Positions 7,600-18,200 of a stretch of DNA of 64,000 bases are shown here, in pieces. Both the position numbers and the translations under genes were made by a program. The DNA is from BOG-908 sp965198825 (GTDB taxonomy: Bacteria > Pseudomonadota > Alphaproteobacteria > Acetobacterales > Acetobacteraceae). The notes under the pieces were generated by a model that saw only the letters and a list, made by a program, of their open reading frames with translations, made no database searches and had not been told where the DNA came from. The DNA lies in the NCBI GenBank assembly GCA_965198825.1, contig CBDAQB010000001.1, forward strand, positions 496,001 to 560,000. The letters run 5' to 3'. The stretch's first letter is position 1; the number at the start of each line of letters is the position of its first letter.

Positions 7600-9318
7600 A
7601 TGCGCAATGCTGCAGGCTGCCTCCTGCTTGCTCTACTCACCGGCCAGCAGGCCTTCGGGCAGGCGTTGCCGTCTGGCGTGACGCCACCGCCATTGGGCTC
7701 CCCTCTTCCCGGAATACTGCAACGCGAGCCGCCCGCCGTGAGCGCGGCGCCTGCGCCGGGTGCCGCTGCACCAGGAGCGGTTAATCCGGCCGCCGCGGCC
7801 GCCGTTACCGACGCGACCATCGAAGGCGCGACAGCCTACCAGCCAGCAACCCTGCAGCCCTACCTTGCGGACCTGACCGGGCCGGCTGTGCCGATCGCCC
7901 GGGTGGAGGCTGCCAGGACCGCAATCGTCAACCGCTACCGCGCGGACGGCTACGCCTACACAGCCGTGAACGTGCGCATACACGCCGGACATCTTCGCCT
8001 GATCGTGACCGAAGGGCACATCATCGACGTAAAGCTGGACGGCCGGATCGGGCCCGCAGGCGAACAGGTGCTGCGCTTCCTGCGGCGCCTGACCGACATA
8101 CGGCCGCTGACCACGGCTGCCCTGGAGCGCGCGTTGCTCCTGGCGTCCGACGTGCCGGGGCTGACAGTACGCGGTATCATCAATCCCTCTGCCGATGATC
8201 CGGGCGCACTCACCCTGGTCGCGCAAGTGACCCGCCAGGCGGTAAGCGGGCAGATCAGCGCGGATAACCGGGCGTTCAGGCAGACAGGCCCCGAGGAACT
8301 CCTGGCAGTCGCCGACTTCAACAGTTTTACATCGCTCGGTGAGCGCACCGAAGTCTCCATCTACCACACGTTCGACAACACCAATACCTTTGGCCAGGCG
8401 TCCGAGGAGTTCTTCCTGGGCGGCTCAGGGCTGAAGCTGCGTGTCTACGGCGGGGCCGGTGAGTCCATACCTTCAGGCAGCCTGCGCGCCATCGGCTACG
8501 ACGGGGTGACGCGTGTCTTCGGCGCAGCGCTGAGCTACCCGTGGATACGCTCGCGGCAGGCGACCTTGACCCTGTCAGCCCTGTTCGACGGCGTCGAGTC
8601 CGAGATCTCAACCGCAGTCGCCAAGACATCGCGGCGGGCAAGCTTCGACAGTCTGCGCGTGCTGCGCGCCGAGGCCGACGGCGTTCTCTACGATAGTTGG
8701 CTTGGCTCCTCCCTCGGTGCCACCGATCTCGCCGACATCCGGCTGTCGCAGGGCCTGCCTTCGCTCGGCGCCAGCTCCACCGGCGACCCAGATCTGCCGC
8801 GCCTGAACGAACGCGTCGATTTCACCAAGGTGAATGCGGAGCTGGACCGCACCCAATTTCTGTTCCCCGTCGGAAAGTCCGCCTCGGCCTCGCTCAAAAT
8901 CGCGTTCGCGGGCCAATACACCGACAACATCCTGCCGCCAGAGGAGCAGTTCTACTTGGGCGGCCCCCATTTCAACCGCGGTTTCTATTATGGCCAGGTC
9001 ACGGGCGACAAAGCAGCCACGGTGTCGTTCGAGCCGCTGCTGGATGTCGCGCTTCCAGCGCCGCACTTCGTCACCTGGCCGTTGCGCGCCGAGCTTTACG
9101 GTTTCTACGACTGGGGCGAAACCTGGCAGAATCAGGCGATCGACTTCGGGCACACGCTGCGTTCCATTGGCGGCGGCGTGCGCTTCTACGCAGGCGCGAA
9201 GCTGGAACTCGACGTTGAAGGCGTGTCGCGGCTTACCCGCACCCCATCGGGCTCGGGGGACAATGTAGCGCGTCTGAAATCTTCCGCCGTTTACTGGCAG
9301 ATTGTGGGAAGATTCTGA
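7600..9318 (+). CDS. TpsB-type outer-membrane transporter (ShlB/FhaC/HecB family)
   Basis: A 572-aa protein starting at an ATG that opens a signal peptide (MRNAAGCLLLALLTG, cleavage near AFGQA). A Pro/Ala-rich linker follows, then a POTRA-like domain (about residues 65-155, around EGATAYQPATLQPYLADL and GYAYTAVNVRI). A 16-stranded barrel-type ShlB domain then runs to a C-terminal Phe (WQIVGRF), as expected for an outer-membrane protein. Within the barrel, GGPHFNRGFYYGQVTGD corresponds to the conserved motif region containing R-G-(F/Y). It should secrete the TpsA exoprotein encoded 76 bp downstream. An earlier TTG at 7558 gives a frame without a better signal peptide. Confidence 0.92.
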   Translation: MRNAAGCLLLALLTGQQAFGQALPSGVTPPPLGSPLPGILQREPPAVSAAPAPGAAAPGAVNPAAAAAVTDATIEGATAYQPATLQPYLADLTGPAVPIARVEAARTAIVNRYRADGYAYTAVNVRIHAGHLRLIVTEGHIIDVKLDGRIGPAGEQVLRFLRRLTDIRPLTTAALERALLLASDVPGLTVRGIINPSADDPGALTLVAQVTRQAVSGQISADNRAFRQTGPEELLAVADFNSFTSLGERTEVSIYHTFDNTNTFGQASEEFFLGGSGLKLRVYGGAGESIPSGSLRAIGYDGVTRVFGAALSYPWIRSRQATLTLSALFDGVESEISTAVAKTSRRASFDSLRVLRAEADGVLYDSWLGSSLGATDLADIRLSQGLPSLGASSTGDPDLPRLNERVDFTKVNAELDRTQFLFPVGKSASASLKIAFAGQYTDNILPPEEQFYLGGPHFNRGFYYGQVTGDKAATVSFEPLLDVALPAPHFVTWPLRAELYGFYDWGETWQNQAIDFGHTLRSIGGGVRFYAGAKLELDVEGVSRLTRTPSGSGDNVARLKSSAVYWQIVGRF

Positions 9319-9394
9319 CCATGCATGGAACCTTGCCACGCCTGATCCACAGATGCCGCGACGAGAGAACGAAGCGGCTTCGGGGAGTTTCGCC

Positions 9395-12300
9395 ATGCGG
9401 CTAGATCGCGCAGCACTGCTCCGCACAACGGCACTGGTAGCCTTGGCCATGCCTGCGCACGCGCAACTGGCACCGAACGCCCGGCCCACCGGCGGCATGG
9501 TCAGTGCTGGTCAGGCAACGATCGGGACAAGCCCGACCACGACGACGATCACCCAGCAAAGCCAGCGTGCGTCATTGAACTGGCAGAGTTTTAACGTCGG
9601 CAGTGCGCAGACGGTGCAATTCAATCAGCCAGGGTCGCAGGCGATCGCCCTGAACCGGGTGCTGAGCGGCGATCCCTCGCAAATCGGCGGGCGCATCCTT
9701 GCCAACGGCCAGGTGGTGCTGATCAACCAGTCCGGCGTGGTGTTCACACGCGGATCGCAGGTCGATACCGCCGGGCTGGTCGTCAGCGCTTCCGGCATGA
9801 GCGACCGGAATTTCATGGCCGGGCACATGGTGTTCGACCAGGCGGCGCATTCCGGTGCCGTGGTCAGCAACGCCGGCAACATCACCATCAGGCAGGCCGG
9901 GCTCGCCGCCTTGGTGGCGCCGCAGGTGGCCAACTCAGGCGCGATCACCGCCACGATGGGGCGTGTGGTGCTGGGCGGCGCTGTCACCCACACGCTCGAC
10001 CTCTACGGCGACGGGCTGGTGGCGCTGAATGTCACAGGGCAGGTGACCCAGGCATCGCTGGGCGGCAAACGCGTCACCGCGCTGGTGACCAATTCGGGCA
10101 CCATCCTGGCCCCTGGCGGCAGCGTGGTGCTGACGGCAGCCGCCGTGGATGGCGTAGTCAGCAACCTGGTGACCGCGGGCGGCACGATCGCCGCAGCGAG
10201 TGCAGGCGGCCGCAATGGGCGCGTGCTGGTGCAGGGCATCGGCGGCGGGGTCGAAGTGGATGGTGACGTCAGTGCGTCAGGCACAGCACCCGGCACCACT
10301 GGCGGCCAGGTGGCCGTCGATGCCACCGGCGCGGTTGGGGTGGCGTCCGGAGCCACAATCGACGCCTCCGGCATGGCTGGCGGCGGCGCCATCGCCATCG
10401 GTACCACCATCGCGCGCGCCGTGCGCGGCCCTTCGGCAGGCTCGGCGATGACGGCAAAATCGGTCGCCGTTTCACGCGGCGCCAGCGTGCGCGCCGATGC
10501 GACAGCGAGCGGGCACGGCGGACGTATCACTCTGCTGAGCCGTGAGGTCACGGCGCAGTCCGGCACCCTGTCTGCGCAAGGCGGCCCAACAGGCGGCGAT
10601 GGCGGCTGGATCGAGGTTTCGGGCAAAGGTCAGCTCGATTTCGGCGGGCAGCAACTCACTGGCGCGCCGGCAGGGCACGCCGGCACGCTCACCATCGATC
10701 CCGCCGACCTGATCATCGGCAACAGCGGCGGCGGCACCAGCACGGCGCTGATCACGCCGGCGCAGTTCAACGCCTTCACCGGTGACGTGATCATCAAGGC
10801 GGACGGCACCCTGTCCGTCACCGCGAATGCGACTCTCAATGCCGCCGCCACCAGCCTCGAGCTTTCCGGCGGCGAAGGCGTCCTCATCGGCGGGACGCTC
10901 GATGCACATGCCGTCCCTGTGACGCTGATATCCGCGACAGGCAACATCAGCGACCAGGATGGCAACCTCACGGGAAGCGTTCTTGCCAGGTCGCTGCAGG
11001 CGTTCACCCGCGGAGGCAGCGTCACACTCGACAATGGGCCAGACAGCTACAGCAGCGTCGGCTCCATCGCTGTCACTGGCGACACAGCGCAAGGCCTCGT
11101 CGCGAGCCTCGGCGCCAACAACAATCTTGTCACGCGCGCTCCGGATACGCGGGACGCCTACGCCACCGCCGGCGTGACGTCGCTGGACGGTTCCGTTGAC
11201 CTCACGGACACCGTTCCGCTGCAAATCTTCTATCCCGTCGCTGCGGGCGGCGGAATTTTCATCGACGACACGTCGGCAACGGGCACGACGGTGCTCGCCG
11301 CGAACATCACCGCCAACACCATCGACATCGCGGCTGCCGCCATCAACCAAAGCCTTGGTCTGGTCTCCACCGGCACCGGCAACGGCAACATCACGATCAC
11401 TTCTAACGGAACGGTGGGCGGTGGTATCAGCATCGGCGGCACGATCACTGATGTCTTTCAGGGCGAGGGATTCGGCGGCACCGTCTCCCTGTCCACGATC
11501 AGCGGCAACATCGTGGAAGCGGGAAGCGCTGGCGGCATCACCGGCCTGATCACCGCAGATGCGCTGCAAGCTTCGGCTACTGGTCCGGGTGGCAGCGTGG
11601 CACTCGACAACCCGAACAACGCGATCGCCACACTGACATCCGGCAACTCGGCGCAATCCTTCTCTCTCACCAGCGACAACTCTACCGGGCAGGGCGGCCT
11701 GTTCGTTCAGGGCGCCGTCAACGGCGGCCAGACGCTGTCGCTGACCTCGAGCGGCATCACGCTCTCGGGCTTCGGCGGAGATCTGTCAGCTACGCAACGC
11801 ATCGTTCTGCAGGCAGACAGCTTCGATCTCTCCGCGCCGGTGAGTGCACCCACAGGCGATGTCTTCATCGACCGCTTGACACCAGGCACGCTCGCCGTCG
11901 GCGGCACGAATGATAGTTTCGGCACCGCCGCACTCGGCAACATCACCAGCACCATCCTGGCACTCGGCACCACGAACGGCATCTCTCCAGGCGTAGCCAC
12001 GGGCATCGATGTCGAGTCATCACTCAGTTCGACCGCAACAGGCTCCGCCTTCTACGCCTTCGCGCACCAGGACGAGGGAACAGGCGGATCGATCACGATC
12101 AACGCGCCTGTCACCTACGGCACGATTGGCCTCGAAGCCGACAGCTTCGCCATAGGCGCGGCCGTGACGGCCAGCGGCGGTCTCGTGGGAATTTCGCTTG
12201 CCGACGCTGGAACCTTGACCGTGGGCGGCGCCACCTCTGCCCTTAGTGCGGCGTCGATCGGTGACATCACTGCCGGCACGCTCTCGCTCGGCAGCCTCGA

Positions 12301-15217
12301 CGGGGTTACGCCTGGCCTTGCCGTCTCCGGTCTTGTTGTGGACGGCCAGATACCGTTCGCCGGCAACAATGTTGCCCTCTTCGCTCAGGGCAACATCAGC
12401 GAAACCACGTCGGGCCTGATATTCGCGGCCGCGCTGACCGGCGAGAGTGCGGCCGGAAGTATCGCCCTGCCTTCACAAAACGAGATCGGCGACATCGGCG
12501 CGCTCTCCGCCTCCACCGGCATCACCGTCACTGTCAGCGGCGGACAGGACGGCCGCGCCCCGGCCGGGCTCGCCATCGTCGGCGATGTGGTCACGCAGAC
12601 TGGCACAATAGCCATCACCTCGGCTCGGGGAGGGATCGATCTCGTCGGCATACTGCAGGCGGACGCCGTCGCCCTCTTTGCGGAAGATGGCGGGATCGTC
12701 GAGACAATTCCCGAAGGCGGCCCCAATGGATCCATCATCACCGGCGCCCTCTGTGCGCAGGCGGATGCCGGCGATGTCCTGCTGGACGCACCCGGCAACG
12801 CCATAGCGCGCATCGCGCCTGTGGCCGGGCTCACCGGCCTTTTCGCGACCGGCGTCATTTCGTTGACGGACAGCATAGGAGTGGCGATCACCGCGCCGGT
12901 CACGAGCGGATCGGGCAATATCGCCATCACCACCGCCACAGGCGACATCGCCATAGCTGGCGTTGTGCAGTCTGGCACGGTGGCGAACGGCGTGTTCAGC
13001 GGCACGGTGACTCTGCAGGCGGAAGCGGGAAACATCGTTGAGGGCGTGGCCGGGCAGCCGGGCTTCGGCCTGATCCAGGCAGGGACCCTTGCCGCACAGG
13101 CACAGGGCGAAGGCGGGCCTTACAATATCACGCTGAACAATCCGGCTGGCAACGACGTCGCGGTCATCGGCCCTGTCGGCAATCTTGCCGGTCTTGAAGC
13201 GAGCGGCGACGTCACCTTCATCGGCGGCCAGGCGCTGAGCGTCGCAGGATATGTCGTAAGCAACGCCGGCTCCGTGGACATGGAGACAACGACAGGAAAC
13301 CTGGCAATCGGCGGCACCGTGCAGTCAGGTGACTTCATAGGCGGCGTCTACACCGGCACCGCCACCTTCACGGCCGATGCAGGCAACATCACCGAAACAC
13401 TGCCAAATGGCATGAGTGCTTCGGGGACGATTCTTGCCGGAACCCTTGCGGCACAGGCTGGCTTCGGGGGCGCGGCCTTCGACATCGTTCTGGACGCCGC
13501 GCAGAACAACCAGATTGCTGCCATTGCAGCCGTCGGCAGCCTCGCAGGCTTATCCGCAACCGGGAGCGTTCTATTCGATGGTGCACAGGCGCTGACGATT
13601 TCGGGCGATGTGCTGAGCGGATCGGGGCCCGTGCAGATAACCACTCTCGACGGCGGCGTGGCGCTAGGCGGAACTTTGCGCGCCGGCACGACCGGCACGG
13701 GAACAGCCACGATCGTGGCCGAAGCGGGCAACATCACCGAGACGCTTCCCGGTGCATCGGCTGCGACCGGCGTGATCGAAGCTGGAACTTTCGCCGCTCA
13801 GGCGGGAGCCGAAGCTGGCACAAACAGCGTCGTGTTGAACACTGCGGCAGGAAACGCAATTGGCACGATCGCCACTGTGGGCGACTTGGCAGGGTTGTCC
13901 GCGGGCGGCGCAGTCGAGCTGATCAACGCACAGGCGCTAACCGTCGCAGGTGATGTCATAAGCACGTCCGGGCCCGTGGAGTTGGCCACGCTGGCTGGCG
14001 ACCTCGTCATTGGCGGAACTGTCCAGTCCGGCACGCTCGGTGCGGGTGCCTATGGCGGAACGGCAATCCTCTTCGCGCAAGCAGGCAACATCAACGAAAC
14101 ACTGCCCGGCGAAGCAAGCGCCTCCGGCAAGATACTCGCAGGCACGCTCGCAGCGGCTGCCGGCGGCAGCATCCTTCTCGACAATGGAAATGCTAATCTC
14201 GTGGGCAACATAGGCCCGCTCGCAAACGCCGGGTTCACGCTTACCGGTCTGACCGCCGGCGGCGACATCCTGTTCCGCGACGGGGCTGGAACACTCACCC
14301 TGGGGAACTCGGCAGCGGGCGCCATCATCTCTGGCGCCGGAACCATCGCCCTGTCGTCTGCAACATCAATTTTGCAAAGCGGCGGCTCCATCACCGACAC
14401 AGCCGGCAGCGGCCGCATCCTGCTGGACGCGCCTGGAACGATCACGATCGGAGGCACCCTTGCGGCGCCGAACATCGTCATCGGAGGCATGACGGCGGCC
14501 GCCCTGGTCGAGTGGAACAATGCAACGATCGAAACTTCATCGGCGCTCGCCGCTAATGGCCTGAAGCAGGCGCTGCAAGGCGGCCTCGCCGACACCGGTC
14601 CCGGCGTGTTCGTGCAGGCGGGCCGTTTCGTTCAATCCGGCACAACCAGCGTGAACCCTCTAGGCACCGGCCTCGCCACGGTGCAGATCGCGCTGACGCC
14701 AGGCGGTAGCATCGATTTCGGCGGAACAGCTGCCTCTGGCGGAGGATTGCAGGCGCCGTCAGGAGAGTTGCTCCTGCTGCTTGGCACCGGCACGGCCATC
14801 GGCCGCATCAACGTGGCCGACCTCGGCGTCTCCTTTTCGCAGGGCGGCAGCGCCACACTGACAGGAAGTGTCAGCGGGCTCACCCAATTCGCAGCGGCAG
14901 GCGCCGGCGTCGCCTTCCCTTCACCTGACCTCGCTTACACCCTGAACGGCTGCGAGATAGGCGGCAGCGGCTGTGGCGTCCCGCCAGCCGTGGCGCCGCT
15001 GCCTTTCCAGATCGTGCCGATCTACGATCCGGTAGCCGAAGTGTCCGCCGAGCTGCTGGACACTGACTTGCTCGACGAAGCGCTGACCTCATCAAACGGC
15101 CGCAGCGCCGGCTTCCTGGTTGTCGAACCCGAGGAGGACGCCTTCGTCGGCACAGTCCGCAAGCGCCGTGAGACCGATGACGTGATCCTGCCCGACGTCG
15201 GCACGGTGGATTACTGA
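9395..15217 (+). CDS. TpsA filamentous-haemagglutinin-like exoprotein
   Basis: A 1940-aa protein with a signal peptide ending in PAHAQ and an N-terminal two-partner secretion (haemagglutination activity) domain. The landmarks are ASLNWQSFNVGS, FNQPGSQAIALNRV, GRILANGQVVLINQSGVVF and DTAGLVVSAS. The rest is Gly/Ala/Thr-rich beta-helix-like sequence, including about five tandem ~118-aa units (12680-14290). The last ~70 residues are acidic and non-repetitive, ending near RKRRETDD. It is predicted to be exported by the preceding TpsB protein and to act in adhesion or surface structure. The ATG at 9395 has a GGGGAG site just upstream; the open frame extends further but without a signal peptide. 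Its stop overlaps the next start (TGATG). Confidence 0.9.
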   Translation: MRLDRAALLRTTALVALAMPAHAQLAPNARPTGGMVSAGQATIGTSPTTTTITQQSQRASLNWQSFNVGSAQTVQFNQPGSQAIALNRVLSGDPSQIGGRILANGQVVLINQSGVVFTRGSQVDTAGLVVSASGMSDRNFMAGHMVFDQAAHSGAVVSNAGNITIRQAGLAALVAPQVANSGAITATMGRVVLGGAVTHTLDLYGDGLVALNVTGQVTQASLGGKRVTALVTNSGTILAPGGSVVLTAAAVDGVVSNLVTAGGTIAAASAGGRNGRVLVQGIGGGVEVDGDVSASGTAPGTTGGQVAVDATGAVGVASGATIDASGMAGGGAIAIGTTIARAVRGPSAGSAMTAKSVAVSRGASVRADATASGHGGRITLLSREVTAQSGTLSAQGGPTGGDGGWIEVSGKGQLDFGGQQLTGAPAGHAGTLTIDPADLIIGNSGGGTSTALITPAQFNAFTGDVIIKADGTLSVTANATLNAAATSLELSGGEGVLIGGTLDAHAVPVTLISATGNISDQDGNLTGSVLARSLQAFTRGGSVTLDNGPDSYSSVGSIAVTGDTAQGLVASLGANNNLVTRAPDTRDAYATAGVTSLDGSVDLTDTVPLQIFYPVAAGGGIFIDDTSATGTTVLAANITANTIDIAAAAINQSLGLVSTGTGNGNITITSNGTVGGGISIGGTITDVFQGEGFGGTVSLSTISGNIVEAGSAGGITGLITADALQASATGPGGSVALDNPNNAIATLTSGNSAQSFSLTSDNSTGQGGLFVQGAVNGGQTLSLTSSGITLSGFGGDLSATQRIVLQADSFDLSAPVSAPTGDVFIDRLTPGTLAVGGTNDSFGTAALGNITSTILALGTTNGISPGVATGIDVESSLSSTATGSAFYAFAHQDEGTGGSITINAPVTYGTIGLEADSFAIGAAVTASGGLVGISLADAGTLTVGGATSALSAASIGDITAGTLSLGSLDGVTPGLAVSGLVVDGQIPFAGNNVALFAQGNISETTSGLIFAAALTGESAAGSIALPSQNEIGDIGALSASTGITVTVSGGQDGRAPAGLAIVGDVVTQTGTIAITSARGGIDLVGILQADAVALFAEDGGIVETIPEGGPNGSIITGALCAQADAGDVLLDAPGNAIARIAPVAGLTGLFATGVISLTDSIGVAITAPVTSGSGNIAITTATGDIAIAGVVQSGTVANGVFSGTVTLQAEAGNIVEGVAGQPGFGLIQAGTLAAQAQGEGGPYNITLNNPAGNDVAVIGPVGNLAGLEASGDVTFIGGQALSVAGYVVSNAGSVDMETTTGNLAIGGTVQSGDFIGGVYTGTATFTADAGNITETLPNGMSASGTILAGTLAAQAGFGGAAFDIVLDAAQNNQIAAIAAVGSLAGLSATGSVLFDGAQALTISGDVLSGSGPVQITTLDGGVALGGTLRAGTTGTGTATIVAEAGNITETLPGASAATGVIEAGTFAAQAGAEAGTNSVVLNTAAGNAIGTIATVGDLAGLSAGGAVELINAQALTVAGDVISTSGPVELATLAGDLVIGGTVQSGTLGAGAYGGTAILFAQAGNINETLPGEASASGKILAGTLAAAAGGSILLDNGNANLVGNIGPLANAGFTLTGLTAGGDILFRDGAGTLTLGNSAAGAIISGAGTIALSSATSILQSGGSITDTAGSGRILLDAPGTITIGGTLAAPNIVIGGMTAAALVEWNNATIETSSALAANGLKQALQGGLADTGPGVFVQAGRFVQSGTTSVNPLGTGLATVQIALTPGGSIDFGGTAASGGGLQAPSGELLLLLGTGTAIGRINVADLGVSFSQGGSATLTGSVSGLTQFAAAGAGVAFPSPDLAYTLNGCEIGGSGCGVPPAVAPLPFQIVPIYDPVAEVSAELLDTDLLDEALTSSNGRSAGFLVVEPEEDAFVGTVRKRRETDDVILPDVGTVDY
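12680..14290 (+). repeat. Tandem ~350-bp coding repeats in the tpsA-like gene
   Basis: Units begin with a conserved AxAGNI(T/V/N)E segment at about 12680, 13022, 13372, 13719 and 14076, a spacing of roughly 340-357 bp (about 118 residues). Each continues with a GTLAAQA-like segment, a NxI(A/G)xI segment, an AGLxAxGxV segment and a GGT(V/L)xxG segment. The last unit is degenerate. They code for repeated beta-helix coils of the exoprotein passenger. Confidence 0.75.
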
Positions 15218-18200
15218 TGATACGCCGCTTCGCCGCAGCCTTCTGCGCCGCCTTCCTCGCCGGCTGCGCGTCACCGCCGGAAGCCGCTTATGTCGGCACA
15301 GCCCCGAGCGCGGCGCCGGTTAAACTCGGAACCAATGCCGTAGGCGAGGCCTGCACGCAGAACGCCAGGGCAGGCGAGGGCACCGCCGTCATCTATTGCG
15401 GCGCCTGGGAGCAGCCGAGCGCTCGCATTGTTTCCAGTGATGCACCAGGCGGGGATTCCCTGGCGGCGCTTGCATCAGGCAGCTCCTGGCGCCTTGGCCT
15501 CGACAGACGTGTCATGTGCGGCACGCCTGAACCCGCTTCCGTTCTCGGCAGCCAGGCACTGCTTTTGCGCTGCACTCGCCGCGCCGGCGGCTGGCCCCAC
15601 GTAGCGCTGGTGACCGAGGCAGGCGGCCGCGCCTGGTATGCGGATGGCGTGGCCTCCGCCTTGCCAGCCATGGAACGCGGCATTGGCGTCCTGTCCGGCC
15701 GGCTGTCGGCAGAGACGGCGGCGCAGACGAGCGTCAGCGCGGGACTTGCCGCCCAGCGGCTCGCCTCCGAAGCAGCCTCCTCCAGCGACCTGAGCCAATA
15801 CGAGCGCCTGATGACGGCGGCGAACTACGCCAATCTCGCCGGCAATTATGCAGGCGCCGAAAGCGCCTACCGCGCCGTAGCGGCGCTGCAGGCGCGCGTG
15901 ATCGGACCATACGCGCCCGCACTCAGCCGCACGCAGGCAAGCGAGGCGCTGCAATTGTCGAACCAAGGCCGCAACGAAGAGGCGGAAGTATTGTTCGCCC
16001 GCGCCGAAGCCAGCGCGCGCGCTCCTGGGCAGAATGACGCAGCCGCACTCCCTCTCGTGTGGCACTACCGCGGCCTCCACCTGCTGAACCGCGGCCGCTA
16101 CGACGAGGCCCTGGTGTGGCTGCGCCGTGCCGAGGCTGCCTATGCGGCGCTTCTGCCGCCCAGCGCACTGACCACCGGCCGCGTGTCCCTCGCACGGGCC
16201 AGCGCGTCCGGACTGCAGGACGCCATGGACAGCCGCGAGCTGCTAGAGGACGAGACCGACCGCTCCGCCATCTACGGTGTGATCGAAGTCCGGCGCGCCG
16301 AAGCGGTCACCCTGCGCCGCCTGGGCCGGGTGGCCGAAAGCGACCGCGCGGCCGCTTCCGCCGTGGCGCTGCTGGAGGCACGCGGCCTGGTGGACAACCA
16401 GCGGCTCGCCGGCCGGGTGTTCCGCACCGACGCGATGGTCGCAGCCGCCGACCAGCGTGCCAGCGATGCATTAAGCCGGCTACAAACCGCCTCCCGGGCG
16501 ATGTCCCGCGGCCTTCCAGGCAGCGTCACCTATGCCGAGACGGGCCTGCTGCTCGCTGCCCGGCAGGCGGATGCCGGGCAGGCCAATGCCGCGCTAGCGA
16601 GCTGCAATGCCGCCACGCGCGTGCTGCGCGAAGCGGACGCCGGCGTGGAGCCCGCGCTGATCCAGTCCTGCCTGCGAGTCATGGCGGCACAGGCCGGCGC
16701 CGATCCCGCTGCCGCCTATGCGCACATGTTCGAAGTGGCGCAGCTCGCGCAAGGCACCACGACCAGCCTGGAGATCGCCAAGGCAAGCGCGCGTCTCGCG
16801 GAGAGCGCGCGCGACCCGCGCATAGGCAGGCTCATCCGCGCGCATGACGATGCGAACGGCCTGCTCGCCGACCTCTACGCCGCCCGCGACAGGCGTGCGG
16901 CCGCTCAGCAACCTGCCGATCCGGCACTCGACAAGCAGATCGCTGCCGCCGAAGCCTCGCAAGCGGAGAACGACACGGCCCTGCAAGCCGCCGCACCAAA
17001 CTATGGGCAACTCGTCCAGCACCTGGTGTCCGCGCACGACGTGCTGGCGGCGTTGCATCCTGGCGAGGTGTTCGTCAGCACCATGCTGGGGCCAGACGAC
17101 GGATGGGTTTTCCTACTGCGCGACGGCGCCGTTACCGCGTCGCCGGTCGCTGGCGGTCAGCCGCGCATCGCCGCACTCGTCCGCCGTGTGCGTGCCAGTC
17201 TAGACGCCGAAGTTTCGCCGCCGCCGCCGTTCGACGCGGCGGCCGCCCACGAGCTCTACGACGCGATCTTCGGCGGCGTGTCCAGCGGCATGCAAGGCGC
17301 CACATCGCTGACAGTGGCGCCGAGCGGGCCGCTGCTTTCAGTGCCTTTCGCGCTTCTCCTGACCGGCCCGGCGGCCGCAGGTGCGCAGCCCGCCTCGCTC
17401 GCCGACGCGCCCTGGCTGATACGCAAGATGGTCGTCGCCCATGTTCCGGCGCCGGCGAACTTCGTGACCCTGCGCCGCCTCGCCAGCAACCGCCAGGCGA
17501 ATGCGCCATGGTTCGGCTTCGGCAATTTCAAGCCAGTGTCCGCCGCTCAGGCGCTCGCCTCCTTCCCGCCGGCAACCTGCGGCGACAGCGCGAGCCTGAT
17601 TGCCGGGCTGCCGCCGCTGCCAGGCGCCGTACGCGAGCTAGACGCCGCACGAAAGCTCACCGGCGGCAACCCGGCCGACGAATTGCTCGGCCAGGCCTTC
17701 ACCGCCGCGGCGGTTCTGAAAACGCCGCTCAAATCCTACAAGATCCTGCATTTCGCAACGCATGCCATCCTGCCCACCGACCTCAAATGCCAGGGTGAGC
17801 CGGCGCTGGTAACCTCCGCTCCCGCCGGCGCGCACGACGCATCGGGCGCATTGCTGACCGCCTCGCAGGTGGCTGGCATGGACCTCGATGCGGACGCGGT
17901 CGTGCTCTCAGCCTGCAACACCGGGGGACCGGCCGGCTCCGCGGCAGGCGAGAGCCTCACCGGCCTCGCGCGCAGTTTCTTCTATGCCGGCGCGAAATCC
18001 TTGCTGGTCACCCACTGGGCAGTGAACGACCGCATGACCGCCTTCCTGGTGGCGCTCAGCCTGGCGAAAACAACGTCCGACCCCGGGCTAGGCATGGCAG
18101 GAGCCCTCGCCTACGCGCAGCGCCGCGTGCTCGCCGATGCGCATGGCGAAATGGCTTTTACGGCACACCCGTTCTTTTGGGCGCCGATCGCTTCGATCGG

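Noticed and set aside
10472..11656. 394-codon open frame antisense to the tpsA-like gene
   Set aside because: It lies wholly opposite a clear secretion-type exoprotein, has low-complexity Arg/Asp/Ala composition and no family resemblance; long antisense frames are expected in GC-rich repetitive DNA.
12680..14290. Regular repeats considered as a CRISPR array
   Set aside because: Units are ~350 bp, coding, imperfect and in frame with the exoprotein; no short identical repeats with unique spacers and no cas gene.
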